Source of the DNA: Bradyrhizobium sp. CIAT3101
GTDB taxonomy: Bacteria; Pseudomonadota; Alphaproteobacteria; Rhizobiales; Xanthobacteraceae
Assembly (NCBI RefSeq): GCF_029714945.1
Contig: NZ_CP121634.1
Span: 8,081,001-8,145,000, forward strand
Direction: 5' to 3'
DNA length: 64,000 nt
Shown: positions 43,588 to 52,316 of the stretch, piece by piece
How positions within the stretch are numbered: the first letter of the stretch is position 1
Layout of the letters: each line of letters begins with the position of its first letter
The notes under the pieces: model-generated
What the model was told of the DNA's origin: nothing
Seen by the model: the letters and a program-made list of their open reading frames with translations, nothing else
Database searches by the model: none
Made by a program: the position numbers and the translations under genes

Positions 43588-43998
43588 ATGGCCGACGACA
43601 AGACCAAGCGGGGCGGAGCGGACCGCAAGCTGATTGCGCTCACTGAAAAATACGAAGTCGCCTACTGGTCGAAGAAATTCAAGGTGACGCCGGCCAAGCT
43701 GAAATACGCGGTCAAGAAGGTCGGCCACTCCGCGAGAAAGGTAGAAGAGTACATCAAGCTCCAGAAGCACCGCGCCGCTGACAAGAGCCGGATTGCCCTC
43801 GGCGAAGCCTATGAAGTCCGCTACTGGTCGAAGAAGTTCAAGATCACGCCGGCCAGGCTGAAGGCGGCCGTCGCGGCCGCAGGCCATTCTTCGAAGAAGG
43901 TCGAGGCGTATCTGATCGCCCAGAAGGCAGCGAAGAAGAAGAAGAAGAAGACCGCGAAGAAGACCGCCAGGAAGAAGACATCCGCTTCGCGGAAGTAG
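43588..43998 (+). CDS. Tandem DUF3606 protein with lysine-rich tail
   Basis: 136 aa from ATG 43588 with GGGAGAG upstream. Two DUF3606-like repeats: about residues 11-62 (KLIALTEKYEVAYWSKKFKV) and 65-115 (SRIALGEAYEVRYWSKKFKI), each with YEVxYWSKKFK, a T-P-A-(K/R)-LK helix and a GHSxxKVExY segment. The last 24 residues are almost all Lys/Ala/Thr/Arg (AKKKKKKTAKKTARKK). The repeat looks like a small helix-turn-helix-like unit and the tail like a histone-H1-type or nucleic-acid-binding tail. Function unknown; DNA binding is an inference. Confidence 0.72.
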   Translation: MADDKTKRGGADRKLIALTEKYEVAYWSKKFKVTPAKLKYAVKKVGHSARKVEEYIKLQKHRAADKSRIALGEAYEVRYWSKKFKITPARLKAAVAAAGHSSKKVEAYLIAQKAAKKKKKKTAKKTARKKTSASRK

Positions 43999-43999
43999 G

Positions 44000-44409
44000 C
44001 CGGCCAAGTCATCAAGACATAGCCGAGACATCGGGACACCTGTCCGCAAGCCCGGCACATCAGCCGGCGTGCATCGCGCCCTCGCGCACGCACGGCGATT
44101 GTGACAATTCAACTGCGTGAGATCGCCGACTGCGTCAGATCGCTTGGCTCATCGATGAGGCGAGGCCTGCGATACATTGACGCGATTGTGAGGCGCGCGC
44201 GGCGCGTTCGGCTTTGCCGCACCGGCATCCCGCTGTTAGGATGCATTACTTCAGTTTGCTATTTTAGGTTTGGTCACCTGACGCGCCGGCGATTTTCTCG
44301 CCGCCGCACGACGATTCATTTTCGAACACCAGAACCGTTTCGAACGAACAGGACCTGCGTTCGCAATCCCGGTTTTCCAGCGCGCCACCCCGTACAAGGA
44401 GGAAATACT
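44000..44409 (+). other. 411-bp gap upstream of second sedolisin
   Basis: No gene supported. AT content rises around 44235-44275 (ATTACTTCAGTTTGCTATTT), a likely promoter zone, and TTCGAAC occurs twice at 44321-44327 and 44339-44345, 18 bp apart. A strong AAGGAGG site begins the sedolisin gene. A longer reading frame from 44101 runs through this region but has unlike composition. Confidence 0.4.
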
Positions 44410-46059
44410 ATGTCCCCTAGTGCAACACCCCACATGGTCGAACTTCCCAACTCCGTCCATCAACTGCCGACAGGCTCGAAGGCGATGCGCCGAACCAACG
44501 GCCAGCGCTGGATCGAGCTGACGCTCGGCGTGAAGCGCTCCGCCGATCTGCCCGACCTGTCCGATCTGGACAACAAGCTCCCCAAGGCGCGCAAATACAT
44601 GACGCGCGACCAGCTCGAGAGCAGATACGGCTCCGATCCCAAGGCCATCAAGTCGATCGAGGATTTTGCCAAGGCGCACAAGCTCGTCGTCACCCGCAAC
44701 GAGCCCGCCGCCGCACGGCTCGGCATCGCCGGCACGGTCGACGACGTCAGCGATGCCTTCGGCGTCACGCTGTTCGACTATTCGCATCCGCATCTCGGCG
44801 ACTTCCACGCCCGCACCGGGCCCGTGCACGTCCCGACCGAGGTCAGCGATGCCATCACCGGCGTGTTCGGGTTGAACAACCACCGTGTGCTCAGGCGCTC
44901 GCGCCATTCGGCACAGAGCGCGAAGCCGGACTTCGCAAGCTCGGTGCGACACTGGTTCGTTCCGACCGAGCTCGGCGCCATCTACAAATTCCCCCAGGTC
45001 GACGCCAGCAAGCAATGCATCGGCCTGCTCGAATTCGGCGGCGGCGTGGAGACCCCCGATGTCGCAGCCTATTTCGCCAAGATCGGCGTTCCCGCGCCAT
45101 CCGTCGCGGTCATCGCGGTCGACGGCGTCTCGACCGATCCGGCCGGCGATCCGGATTCGACCGGTGAAGTGATGCTGGACGTCGATGTCGCCGGCGCACT
45201 CGGCGGCGGCGCCAAGATCGCGACCTATTTCTCGACCTTCGACGAAAAGGGTCTGGTAGATTGCCTCGCCAAGGTCGTCAGCGACTCCGACAACGATCCC
45301 TCCGTCGTCTCGATCAGCTGGGGCTGGGACGAGAACCAGTCCTTCAACAATGCCGGCGTGATCTGGTCACCCGCGGCGATCGACCATTGCAACCACAGCT
45401 TCCTGGCCGCGGCCCATCTCGGCATCACATTCTGCGTTTCCACCGGCGACGACGGCTCGGAAGCGCAGATGCAGGACGGTCGGGCGCATGTGAACTTCCC
45501 CGCAACCAGCCCCTACGTGCTGGCGGTGGGCGGAACGTCGTTGCACGCGCGCGCGAACGCCAAGAAGCAGGTGCAGATCACCGAAACCGTCTGGAACGAC
45601 GGACCGGGAAGCGGCACCGGCGGCGGCGTCAGCGACATCACGCCGGCTCCGAGCTGGCAGAAAGGCATCGTGCCGAAGTCGATCAATCCCGGGCATTTTG
45701 CCGGACGCGCGATCCCGGACGTGGCGGCCAATGCCGATCCGGCGACGGGCTATCTGACGATGTCGGGCGGCAAGCTCGGCATCGTCGGCGGCACGAGCGC
45801 GTCCGCGCCGCTCTGGGCGAGCCTGGTCGCCCGGATCAACGCCGCCAACGGTGCACGGTCCGGCAACTTCAATGCCCTGCTCTACTCCAAATTTGGTCCG
45901 GCCGGCGTGCTGCGCGACATCACCGTCGGCAACAATGACACCGACGGTCTGCTCGGCGGACAATTCAAGGCAGGGCCGGGATGGGATGCCTGCACCGGCT
46001 GGGGCGTGCCGGATGGCGGCAAGCTTCTCGCGGCGTTGCAGGGCGGCCCGACTAGCTAG
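44410..46059 (+). CDS. S53 family serine-carboxyl peptidase (sedolisin/kumamolisin type), copy 2
   Basis: 549 aa from ATG 44410 with AAGGAGG 7 bases upstream. Pro-domain about 20-180 (RKYMTRDQLESRYGSDPKAI, GTVDDVSDAFGV), then catalytic domain. Triad: Glu253 and Asp257 in STGEVMLDVDVAGA, Ser463 in VGGTSASAPLWASL; oxyanion Asp in STGDDGSEAQ. Ca2+-site C terminus DITVGNNDTDG and GWGVPDGGKLL. Like copy 1 it has no evident signal peptide. Active in acid if secreted; these enzymes self-process. Sequence similarity to copy 1 is clear but the pro-domains differ, so an old duplication is likely. Confidence 0.92.
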   Translation: MSPSATPHMVELPNSVHQLPTGSKAMRRTNGQRWIELTLGVKRSADLPDLSDLDNKLPKARKYMTRDQLESRYGSDPKAIKSIEDFAKAHKLVVTRNEPAAARLGIAGTVDDVSDAFGVTLFDYSHPHLGDFHARTGPVHVPTEVSDAITGVFGLNNHRVLRRSRHSAQSAKPDFASSVRHWFVPTELGAIYKFPQVDASKQCIGLLEFGGGVETPDVAAYFAKIGVPAPSVAVIAVDGVSTDPAGDPDSTGEVMLDVDVAGALGGGAKIATYFSTFDEKGLVDCLAKVVSDSDNDPSVVSISWGWDENQSFNNAGVIWSPAAIDHCNHSFLAAAHLGITFCVSTGDDGSEAQMQDGRAHVNFPATSPYVLAVGGTSLHARANAKKQVQITETVWNDGPGSGTGGGVSDITPAPSWQKGIVPKSINPGHFAGRAIPDVAANADPATGYLTMSGGKLGIVGGTSASAPLWASLVARINAANGARSGNFNALLYSKFGPAGVLRDITVGNNDTDGLLGGQFKAGPGWDACTGWGVPDGGKLLAALQGGPTS

Positions 46060-46073
46060 CCGATCCGCGCTCA

Positions 46074-46099
46074 CACAGGCGGGCAATCGTCCGCCTGTG
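46074..46099 (+). terminator. Hairpin after second sedolisin
   Basis: CACAGGCGG (46074-46082) pairs perfectly with CCGCCTGTG (46091-46099) around an 8-nt loop, 15 bp after the stop. No T-run follows. Confidence 0.55.
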
Positions 46100-46567
46100 C
46101 AAGACATAACAGCCGGCCGCGTCCGACCGACGCGACCGGGCGCGTTTTGGCGGCGCTAGAATAGAAGTGAAAATCGAAAGCAACCGGCTCAGATCACTGT
46201 GGGTGTCCGCTTGTCCTCCAACAGCGGCGCAATAGCGGACATGCGGGGAGGTCTGTTGCGGACCAAAAGCGGAAGTCGCGATCGGACGACAAGTCCGCTG
46301 TCATGGTTGGCGATAAATATCGTACGTGAAGTGGTTCACAAATGGACGGTCCAGACCGCGATACGCTAACCGGGCTCTTGGCCGTCGTGCGCCAGTGGAA
46401 TCAGCAGATTCGAAATCGAACATCGACATACACCGCTCCGCCGCACGTATCGTATTTCTCAATGCTGACTCTATGAAGTGCCAAAGCCCAAGAACGACCA
46501 ACCTCCTCACGCAATTCAGAAAGTTGATTGGAGAATAAGCCACACGACAAATCAGATGGAGGATCCG
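46100..46567 (+). other. Low-information gap with GCGGAC repeats before the patatin-like gene
   Basis: About 470 bp without a supportable gene. TGTCCGCTT (46203), AGCGGACATG (46233), TTGCGGACC (46257), AAGCGGAAG (46267) and AAGTCCGCTG (46290) form a cluster of short inverted GCGGAC/GTCCGC units of a kind I associate with dispersed remnants in this genus. The second half is AT-richer than the rest of the window and probably holds the patatin promoter. A 70-codon frame at 46326-46538 is not supported. Confidence 0.4.
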
Positions 46568-47869
46568 ATGGTGAAGAGAGCGATCACGCTTGGCGGTGGG
46601 GGCCCGGCAGCAGGGCTGCATATCGGTGTTTTGGAAGCCCTCGCCAACGCGGGAATAACCTTCGACGTGTGGGCATTGTCCTGCATCGGCGCCTGGGTCG
46701 GGATCGTCTATAACCAGTTCGATGATAAAGTCGTTGCGAATAAATACAGGGCGCAAAAGACCTATGAATTCTTCAGGGATGGCGTATTTCGCGACGACGA
46801 AAGCTACAAGCGCTTTCCCATCAACATGGTGTTCGGCCCGGATTGGGGAAGCATCAGCAAGGCTATGGTCGACTTCGTCACAGATGCCAATACCTATAAG
46901 CATTTGTGGGATCCGCAGGCGATGGCGATTGCCGTCGAGAAAACCATGTCGCTCTGGTTCCCTCAACACTCTGGCACGGGCTGCGGCGGGAGGTTCACGA
47001 TCCCGGACGAGGGCGACAGAAATAGATGGATCCTCAATCAGGTGCTGGCACCCAATCCGTTCGTTCGCTACGTCACGTCGATGATGTATCTGTCCCATGT
47101 CACTGGCCTCTCCAGAATCAACTATCCGCAGAGCCAATTCATGAAGGGCATCAATTTCGACGAGTTAAACAAGCCCGAAAAGCCGTTCATATTTCACAAC
47201 GCCTGGAATCTTGATGCTCACAAGCTCGCGCTGTTTTCCAACCGCGACTTTGCTCAGACTCGGAAGGCGAAGCACATTGAGTACAACGTGCCTATCACTG
47301 CATCCAGTTTGTGCGCGTGTTCAGCCCTTCCCTTCGTCGAAGAAACGGTAGAGATCGACCAGGTTACATACTGCGAGGGAGCGCTGATCGACACGGTCAA
47401 CTTCGAGAGCCTGATCCAGGAGCACCATAAGCCGGACGATGAACTCGACGAAATATGGGTGAGCCGGATCGTTGATGCGAAGCAAGTCCGCAAACCGAAA
47501 AACCTTCATGATGGCTTGGCAAATCTCTGCCAATTGTTCGCAGCGACCGTTGGCGAAGACGACGTCAAGCTCTTCAAATACCACGTCCGGTGCGACGGGA
47601 AAAAGGACAGTCGGTGGCAAGGCACCGTCGTGGAGATTCATGTGCCGGGGCACATCAATTTCAAATGGAATCACAGCAACCTGCGCGGTGGACGCAAGTT
47701 GGGGAAAGCCGCCGCGGAACAAGCGATCGCCGCATACTACGACCACCAAAATCTTCCGCCGCATCCCGGGCCGCATTTCATCAACGAGGATCCCGCGAAA
47801 GAGCATGCGAACGAATGGCGAGAGGTGCAAGGTACCTATCAGGACTGTCGCCAGGAGTTCGATGCTTGA
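46568..47869 (+). CDS. Patatin-like protein with altered catalytic dyad
   Basis: 433 aa from ATG 46568 with GGAGG 5 bases upstream. Patatin/RssA-type fold: oxyanion loop ITLGGGGPAAGLHIG at residues about 5-19, then FDVWALSCIGAWVG where patatins have GTSAG: ungapped alignment puts Cys at the catalytic Ser. The dyad Asp (DGG/DGA in patatins) is Glu in YCEGALIDTVNF (about residue 275). Length is longer than bacterial patatins (about 300 aa). The codon choice and base composition are more AT-rich than neighbours, suggesting later transfer. It may be a lipase with changed chemistry or an inactive paralog. The C-terminal 100 residues are unassigned. Confidence 0.8.
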   Translation: MVKRAITLGGGGPAAGLHIGVLEALANAGITFDVWALSCIGAWVGIVYNQFDDKVVANKYRAQKTYEFFRDGVFRDDESYKRFPINMVFGPDWGSISKAMVDFVTDANTYKHLWDPQAMAIAVEKTMSLWFPQHSGTGCGGRFTIPDEGDRNRWILNQVLAPNPFVRYVTSMMYLSHVTGLSRINYPQSQFMKGINFDELNKPEKPFIFHNAWNLDAHKLALFSNRDFAQTRKAKHIEYNVPITASSLCACSALPFVEETVEIDQVTYCEGALIDTVNFESLIQEHHKPDDELDEIWVSRIVDAKQVRKPKNLHDGLANLCQLFAATVGEDDVKLFKYHVRCDGKKDSRWQGTVVEIHVPGHINFKWNHSNLRGGRKLGKAAAEQAIAAYYDHQNLPPHPGPHFINEDPAKEHANEWREVQGTYQDCRQEFDA

Positions 47870-47930
47870 CGCCGTGGCGAAGTGGCATTGCAACTTGTTG
47901 AGCCAGCCACTCTATCTTTAGCGAAAGCAA

Positions 47931-50900
47931 CTACCGCAGCCGGTCGAGCAACGCCTTCGCTTGCTTGAGGTCCCTCGTTTCAGAACCCTCGGTGAACCAG
48001 GCGTAGATGGGTGCGAGCAAGTCGAGCGCTTGCGCGCGCTTGCCCTGATCGATCCACAAGGCAGCGAGGTCTGTTGCAGCTCGAAGCTCGAGGGCCTTGG
48101 CGTGCTGGCTTCTTGCGATTGTCAATGCGCGATCGAGCAGTAGTTGCGGCTCGCTGCCGGCTTCCGATCCGGCACGGACGAGCAACACGCGCGCTTTCAG
48201 CCGGCACAGCTCGGCCTCGAATATGCGTTCGCTGTTGCGGCCGGTCGTGGCGAGGCCCTGTTCGATCAGCTCCAGTGTAGGTTCGTATTGATGGCTCGAC
48301 AACAAGGCCGGCCCCAGGAGCACGTACAGTGCCGTGATGCCGAGCTGATAGCCCGCGCCGCGATATTCGTTCATCGCAGCCTGGATTTCCTCTAGCGCAG
48401 CGGATGACGAATCGAGAAAGGTGGCGCTTATCCCCCGGACGGCGCGCGACAATCCTCGCCACTGCCTGAATCCGTGCTCTTCCGACAGACCGAGACAGCG
48501 ATCGGCGTAGCGGTGCGCCGTCAGGAACTCGCCCCGAAGCGCGTGGACGATGGACGCATAGTAGGTCGCATAGGCCTGGGAATGCGGATGATTGATGGCG
48601 TCGGCGCGCTGGATGGCGGCATTCACACGTGCGAGTGCCATATCGGGGTAGCCCAGCAGCAGCAGCGCCCATGACATCAGGGCAAGGTCGGCCACGCCCG
48701 CATCCTGCCCGGCGGCCCGCGCCGCCAATCTGTCCTGCTCGCTGCTCGTCTCGAACGTCTCGAAGGCCCGTTCGATCACTTCGCGGGCGCCGGTAAGATG
48801 TCCCATGAAGAGGCGGATCATGCCTTGGCCACGCATCGCGTTGAGCAGCGTCGGTCGATCGTGGTGCGCTTCGGCGAGATCGAGCAGCGCCGAGATCATT
48901 TCCTCGGCAACCGGTAGCTCGCCGCGAATGACGCTCGCTGTGGTCAACCAGAACATGATCTGCAGTTGCTCAGGGGGATCGGTGAGGCGCTGGCACAGCT
49001 CGCGTGCACGCGCGAAGGTCGCCACTGCCTGGGGCGAGGCCGGCCCCAGGGTGGCGATCAGGCATGGTCCAAGCTCGAACTGAAAATCAAGCTCCAGCCT
49101 GTCCTTCACCGCGCCGTCGGCCAGATGGGCCGAGACCTCGATGCCTTTTCGCAAATGTGCAATGGCTTCGAGGTTGGCAGAACGCATGGCCGCCTTCCTG
49201 CCCGCCTGGAGCCAGTAGCCCCTAGCCTTGTCGAACAGTCCGGCCTCGGTCAGGTGAAGCGCGATCGTCTCGGGTTGCGCCTCCACGACTTCCGGAAATC
49301 GTTGCTCGAAAGCGTCCGCGATGGTGGCATGCAGCGCCGCACGCCGGCTCTTCAGAAGTCCCGCTTCGGCGGCGTCCCGCACCAGCGCGTGCTTGAAGGT
49401 ATAGACGGCCCGGGGGATCTCGCCGCGGCAGAATATCAGCTCCGCCCTAACCAGCTGGGCAAGCGCCTCCTCGAGCCTCTGCGCCGGCAGCCCCGCAACG
49501 GCGCTCAGCAGTTCGTAAGAGAATTCGCGCCCGACGACGGCGCCGATCTGGGCCACGTCCTTCACCGGGGCCAGCCTGTCCAGTCTCGCCATCAGCGATG
49601 CGCTCAATGTCGACGGAATCGCCATCGGGGGAAGCGGACGGCTGAGCGCGTAATGGTCGCCCTGCTCTTGCAGCAGCCCAGTCTCGAGCACGGTCTTCGT
49701 CAGCTCCTCGACGAACAAGGGCACGCCATCGGTACGGGCGAGGATCTGGTCCATGACCTCCTCGGGCAGCGTCTTTCCCGCCGTGACGCGCTCGACCAGT
49801 GCGGCGCCGTTGCGGCGATTCAGCCGTGTCAGCGAGAGCGTCGTCACATGTGCATGGCCGGGCCAGGGCGGCGTGAACTCCGGTCTTGCGGTGATCAGCA
49901 GCAGCACGCGAAGCCGCGGCACCTTTTCCAGTGTGACCGTGAGCAGCTCCAGCGAAGTCGGGTCCGCCCAATGGGCATCCTCGAAGATGACGAACACCGG
50001 TTGCCGCGCCGCCAATGCGTCGAGCTGGTCGAACAACGCCGCCAGCGTCATGTCCTTGCGGTTCTGCGGACTGAGCTCGGGCAGTCGGTAGCGGTTGCTG
50101 ACCGGCAGCGACAGAAGATTGGCCAGGGGCGGCACGACGCGGTCGGCGTCGCCGCCAGAGCGCAGCAGCAGAGCCTCGAGCTTGGCGAACTTCTCCGTCG
50201 GCGTCTCGCCTCGCTCGAACCGGGCGGCGCGTTCGAGGTTGGCAATGAAAGGATGCAGCGCACTGTTGGTGTGATGCGCCGAGCAGAAATGGCGCACCGT
50301 GATGTGCCGTTCCGCCTGCAGCCGCTCCTGCAGCGCCAGTGCTATGTGCGACTTGCCGATGCCTGGCTCGCCGGTGAGAAGCACGACGCAGCCTTCGCCC
50401 GACACGGCATGCTGCCAGCGCCGCAACAGCAGCTCGATCTCCTCATCACGCCCGATCGGTGGTGTTAGTCTGGTCTTGTGCTGCGCCTCGAAGCGGCTTT
50501 CCACGCCACTGATCCCGAGCACCTGCCAGGCAGAGGCAGGCTCCGACCATCCTTTGAGCGTGACAGGCCCGAGATCGAGATACTCAAAATATCCATCCGT
50601 GAGCTGATGCGTGCTCTCGGAGATCAGCACCGTGCCGGGCTCGGCAAACTGCTGCAGGCGAGCGGCGAGGTTCGGTGTCTCGCCAATCACCGCCTGCTCC
50701 TTGGCGGCGCCTTCGCCGATCAGGTCGCCGACGACGACCATACCGGTGGCGATGCCGATGCGGACCTGCAGCTGGGTGCCGATGTCCGTCTCGAGGTTGG
50801 CGACGGCATCGACCAGCGCGAGCCCGGCGCGTGTTGCCTGCTCGGCATCGTCCTCGTGGGCCTGGGGATAACCGAAATAGGCGAGCACGCCATCCCCCAT

Positions 50901-51287
50901 GTACCGCGCGATGATGCCTTGGCTCCGCGCGATGATCTCCGCGATGCAGGCATGATAGGCGCGGATGACCGCGCGCAGATCCTCCGGATCAAGTCGGGCC
51001 GAAAGTGCCGACGAGCCCACCAGATCGCAAAACATGACCGTGAGCTGGCGCCGCTCGGCGCTGTCCCGCGGCGCCGGTCTGGCGGCCGCTTGAGCCGATA
51101 CGAGGTCACCCTTGAGGTCTGCGATCACGCGCAGCAGCTTACGCCGGTGCCCGAGCAGGACGCCGAGGTCCTTAAGGTCCTGCTCCGTGAGGTCGCCAAT
51201 GACGGAAAGGTCGATGGCATTCTCGGCGAAACGCTGGGCGTACTCACCCAACCCGATCGATGCGAGCCACTCTGCAGTACCTGTCAT
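47931..51287 (-). CDS. SAM-adenylate/guanylate cyclase-ATPase-TPR signalling protein
   Basis: 1118 aa. SAM domain residues about 3-60 (WLASIGLGEYAQRFAENAI); class III cyclase domain about 80-250 with metal Asp88 in VMFCDLVGSSAL and Asp132 in RYMGDGVLAYFGYP, and NLAAR (Asn207, Arg210); AAA/STAND ATPase with Walker A LLTGEPGIGKSHIA at about 303-315 and EDAHWADPTSLELL as Walker B region; then a long TPR-like helical half from about 600 to the end. Such proteins are common in rhizobia and make cAMP under control of a C-terminal sensor platform. ATG 51287 follows a weak site; 51323 is an alternative start. Confidence 0.88.
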   Translation of the reverse strand: MTGTAEWLASIGLGEYAQRFAENAIDLSVIGDLTEQDLKDLGVLLGHRRKLLRVIADLKGDLVSAQAAARPAPRDSAERRQLTVMFCDLVGSSALSARLDPEDLRAVIRAYHACIAEIIARSQGIIARYMGDGVLAYFGYPQAHEDDAEQATRAGLALVDAVANLETDIGTQLQVRIGIATGMVVVGDLIGEGAAKEQAVIGETPNLAARLQQFAEPGTVLISESTHQLTDGYFEYLDLGPVTLKGWSEPASAWQVLGISGVESRFEAQHKTRLTPPIGRDEEIELLLRRWQHAVSGEGCVVLLTGEPGIGKSHIALALQERLQAERHITVRHFCSAHHTNSALHPFIANLERAARFERGETPTEKFAKLEALLLRSGGDADRVVPPLANLLSLPVSNRYRLPELSPQNRKDMTLAALFDQLDALAARQPVFVIFEDAHWADPTSLELLTVTLEKVPRLRVLLLITARPEFTPPWPGHAHVTTLSLTRLNRRNGAALVERVTAGKTLPEEVMDQILARTDGVPLFVEELTKTVLETGLLQEQGDHYALSRPLPPMAIPSTLSASLMARLDRLAPVKDVAQIGAVVGREFSYELLSAVAGLPAQRLEEALAQLVRAELIFCRGEIPRAVYTFKHALVRDAAEAGLLKSRRAALHATIADAFEQRFPEVVEAQPETIALHLTEAGLFDKARGYWLQAGRKAAMRSANLEAIAHLRKGIEVSAHLADGAVKDRLELDFQFELGPCLIATLGPASPQAVATFARARELCQRLTDPPEQLQIMFWLTTASVIRGELPVAEEMISALLDLAEAHHDRPTLLNAMRGQGMIRLFMGHLTGAREVIERAFETFETSSEQDRLAARAAGQDAGVADLALMSWALLLLGYPDMALARVNAAIQRADAINHPHSQAYATYYASIVHALRGEFLTAHRYADRCLGLSEEHGFRQWRGLSRAVRGISATFLDSSSAALEEIQAAMNEYRGAGYQLGITALYVLLGPALLSSHQYEPTLELIEQGLATTGRNSERIFEAELCRLKARVLLVRAGSEAGSEPQLLLDRALTIARSQHAKALELRAATDLAALWIDQGKRAQALDLLAPIYAWFTEGSETRDLKQAKALLDRLR

Positions 51288-51346
51288 GGGATACCTATGG
51301 CCAATGCGATGAGAATAGCACATTGGAATAGCCAGCGAAGGCGCAT

Positions 51347-51592
51347 CTATCGCCAGAAGCGCAGATCGCTGGACCTCTCGCCCAATTGAAAGGGCTCCGG
51401 CGAAAACTGGATGCCGCCAAGCGATGTCCGCTCAGGGTCAAAGGCCGAAGCATTCACTTCGAGCTCAATTGGTCCGCTGCGCTCTCGGAAGCAGACTTCC
51501 GTCCGGCCCCTCATGAGTACACGTTCTTGTTCGTCAAGTGACTTCGTCGCGTTCAACTCTCCCCGGCCTATGACTATAGCCCTCCCCCTCAT
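51347..51592 (-). CDS. Possible small protein or gene remnant
   Basis: 81-residue frame from ATG 51592 ending RSSDLRFWR. The interior (RGPIELEVNASAFDPERTSL-like, here written in part as SGPIELEVNASAFDPE) is protein-like and without strong GC3 bias, suggesting foreign or decayed origin. No good ribosome site and no family that I recognise. It fills most of the 372-bp gap between the cyclase gene and the secreted-protein gene. Confidence 0.3.
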   Translation of the reverse strand: MRGRAIVIGRGELNATKSLDEQERVLMRGRTEVCFRERSGPIELEVNASAFDPERTSLGGIQFSPEPFQLGERSSDLRFWR

Positions 51593-51659
51593 GGGAAATC
51601 TGTCATAGGCTCCGACTGTCATGTGGCGGCAAAGCCGTGACCTTCGAGGAGAAACGTCA

Positions 51660-52163
51660 ATGAAAATCACGATGCCGGCCTGCCTCGCCTGTGCCGTCCT
51701 TGTCGTTGGCACCGCCCATGTCGCCACCGCTAACGGCGCCGGCGCCGCACCCTCCAAAGTCTCGGGCTCCACGGCGCTGGCGCTGGCCGGCGTGATCGCG
51801 CCGCTGTCGCCGCTCCTGTCGGGCGCCGAGAAGAAGGCGGTGGCGATGCTGTTCGCCGCCAATGCCGACATCCCCTACAAGAAGCCGATCGTGGTGACCG
51901 CCGACAGGATCGTCTGCCGCACCAGCAATGTCGACATCACCTTGCGCAACTGCGAGGTCACCTTCGGCAAGAAGGTCAAGACGGTGAACGGATCCACGGC
52001 CAATGAGATCTTCGCGACCGAGGCGCTGGCCGGCATTCCGCCCGATGGCGCGGCGGGATCGAATTTCGAGAGTTTGAGCAAGCTGAGCTGCACGATCGAC
52101 CCCAATGCCATCAGGCAGAAGGACGGCAGCGGGGCGGATTGCACGTTCCAGCCGGCAGATTGA
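51660..52163 (+). CDS. Hypothetical secreted protein
   Basis: 167 aa from ATG 51660 with GGAG upstream. A Sec signal peptide covers about residues 1-28 (MKITMPACLACAVLVVGTAH, then VATANGAGA). The mature part has hydrophobic Ala/Leu-rich 35-60 then VVTADRIVCRTSNVDITLRN and four Cys (CRTSN, NCEV, SCTID, DCTF), likely two disulfides. The pattern of a small Cys-paired periplasmic protein is clear; no function assigned. The esterase-like gene follows 153 bp later. Confidence 0.75.
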   Translation: MKITMPACLACAVLVVGTAHVATANGAGAAPSKVSGSTALALAGVIAPLSPLLSGAEKKAVAMLFAANADIPYKKPIVVTADRIVCRTSNVDITLRNCEVTFGKKVKTVNGSTANEIFATEALAGIPPDGAAGSNFESLSKLSCTIDPNAIRQKDGSGADCTFQPAD

Positions 52164-52316
52164 ACCCCGGCGATGAGAGCGCGGAGCAAGGCCGCCGTGA
52201 AATCGCCGCAAGAAGAACCAACAACACGAACCAAGAAGCCGAACTAATAAGGCGAATTGAAAAGACAGGCCAAACCGGCGCACCAATATGAAGCGCGCAA
52301 GGCCGGCACCCACATG

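Noticed and set aside
44101..44409. N-terminal extension of the second sedolisin
   Set aside because: Composition differs from the pro-domain and the AAGGAGG site at 44396-44402 marks a start at 44410.
46326..46538. 70-codon frame upstream of the patatin-like gene
   Set aside because: No ribosome site or recognisable protein features, and it lies in a probable promoter and repeat-remnant zone.
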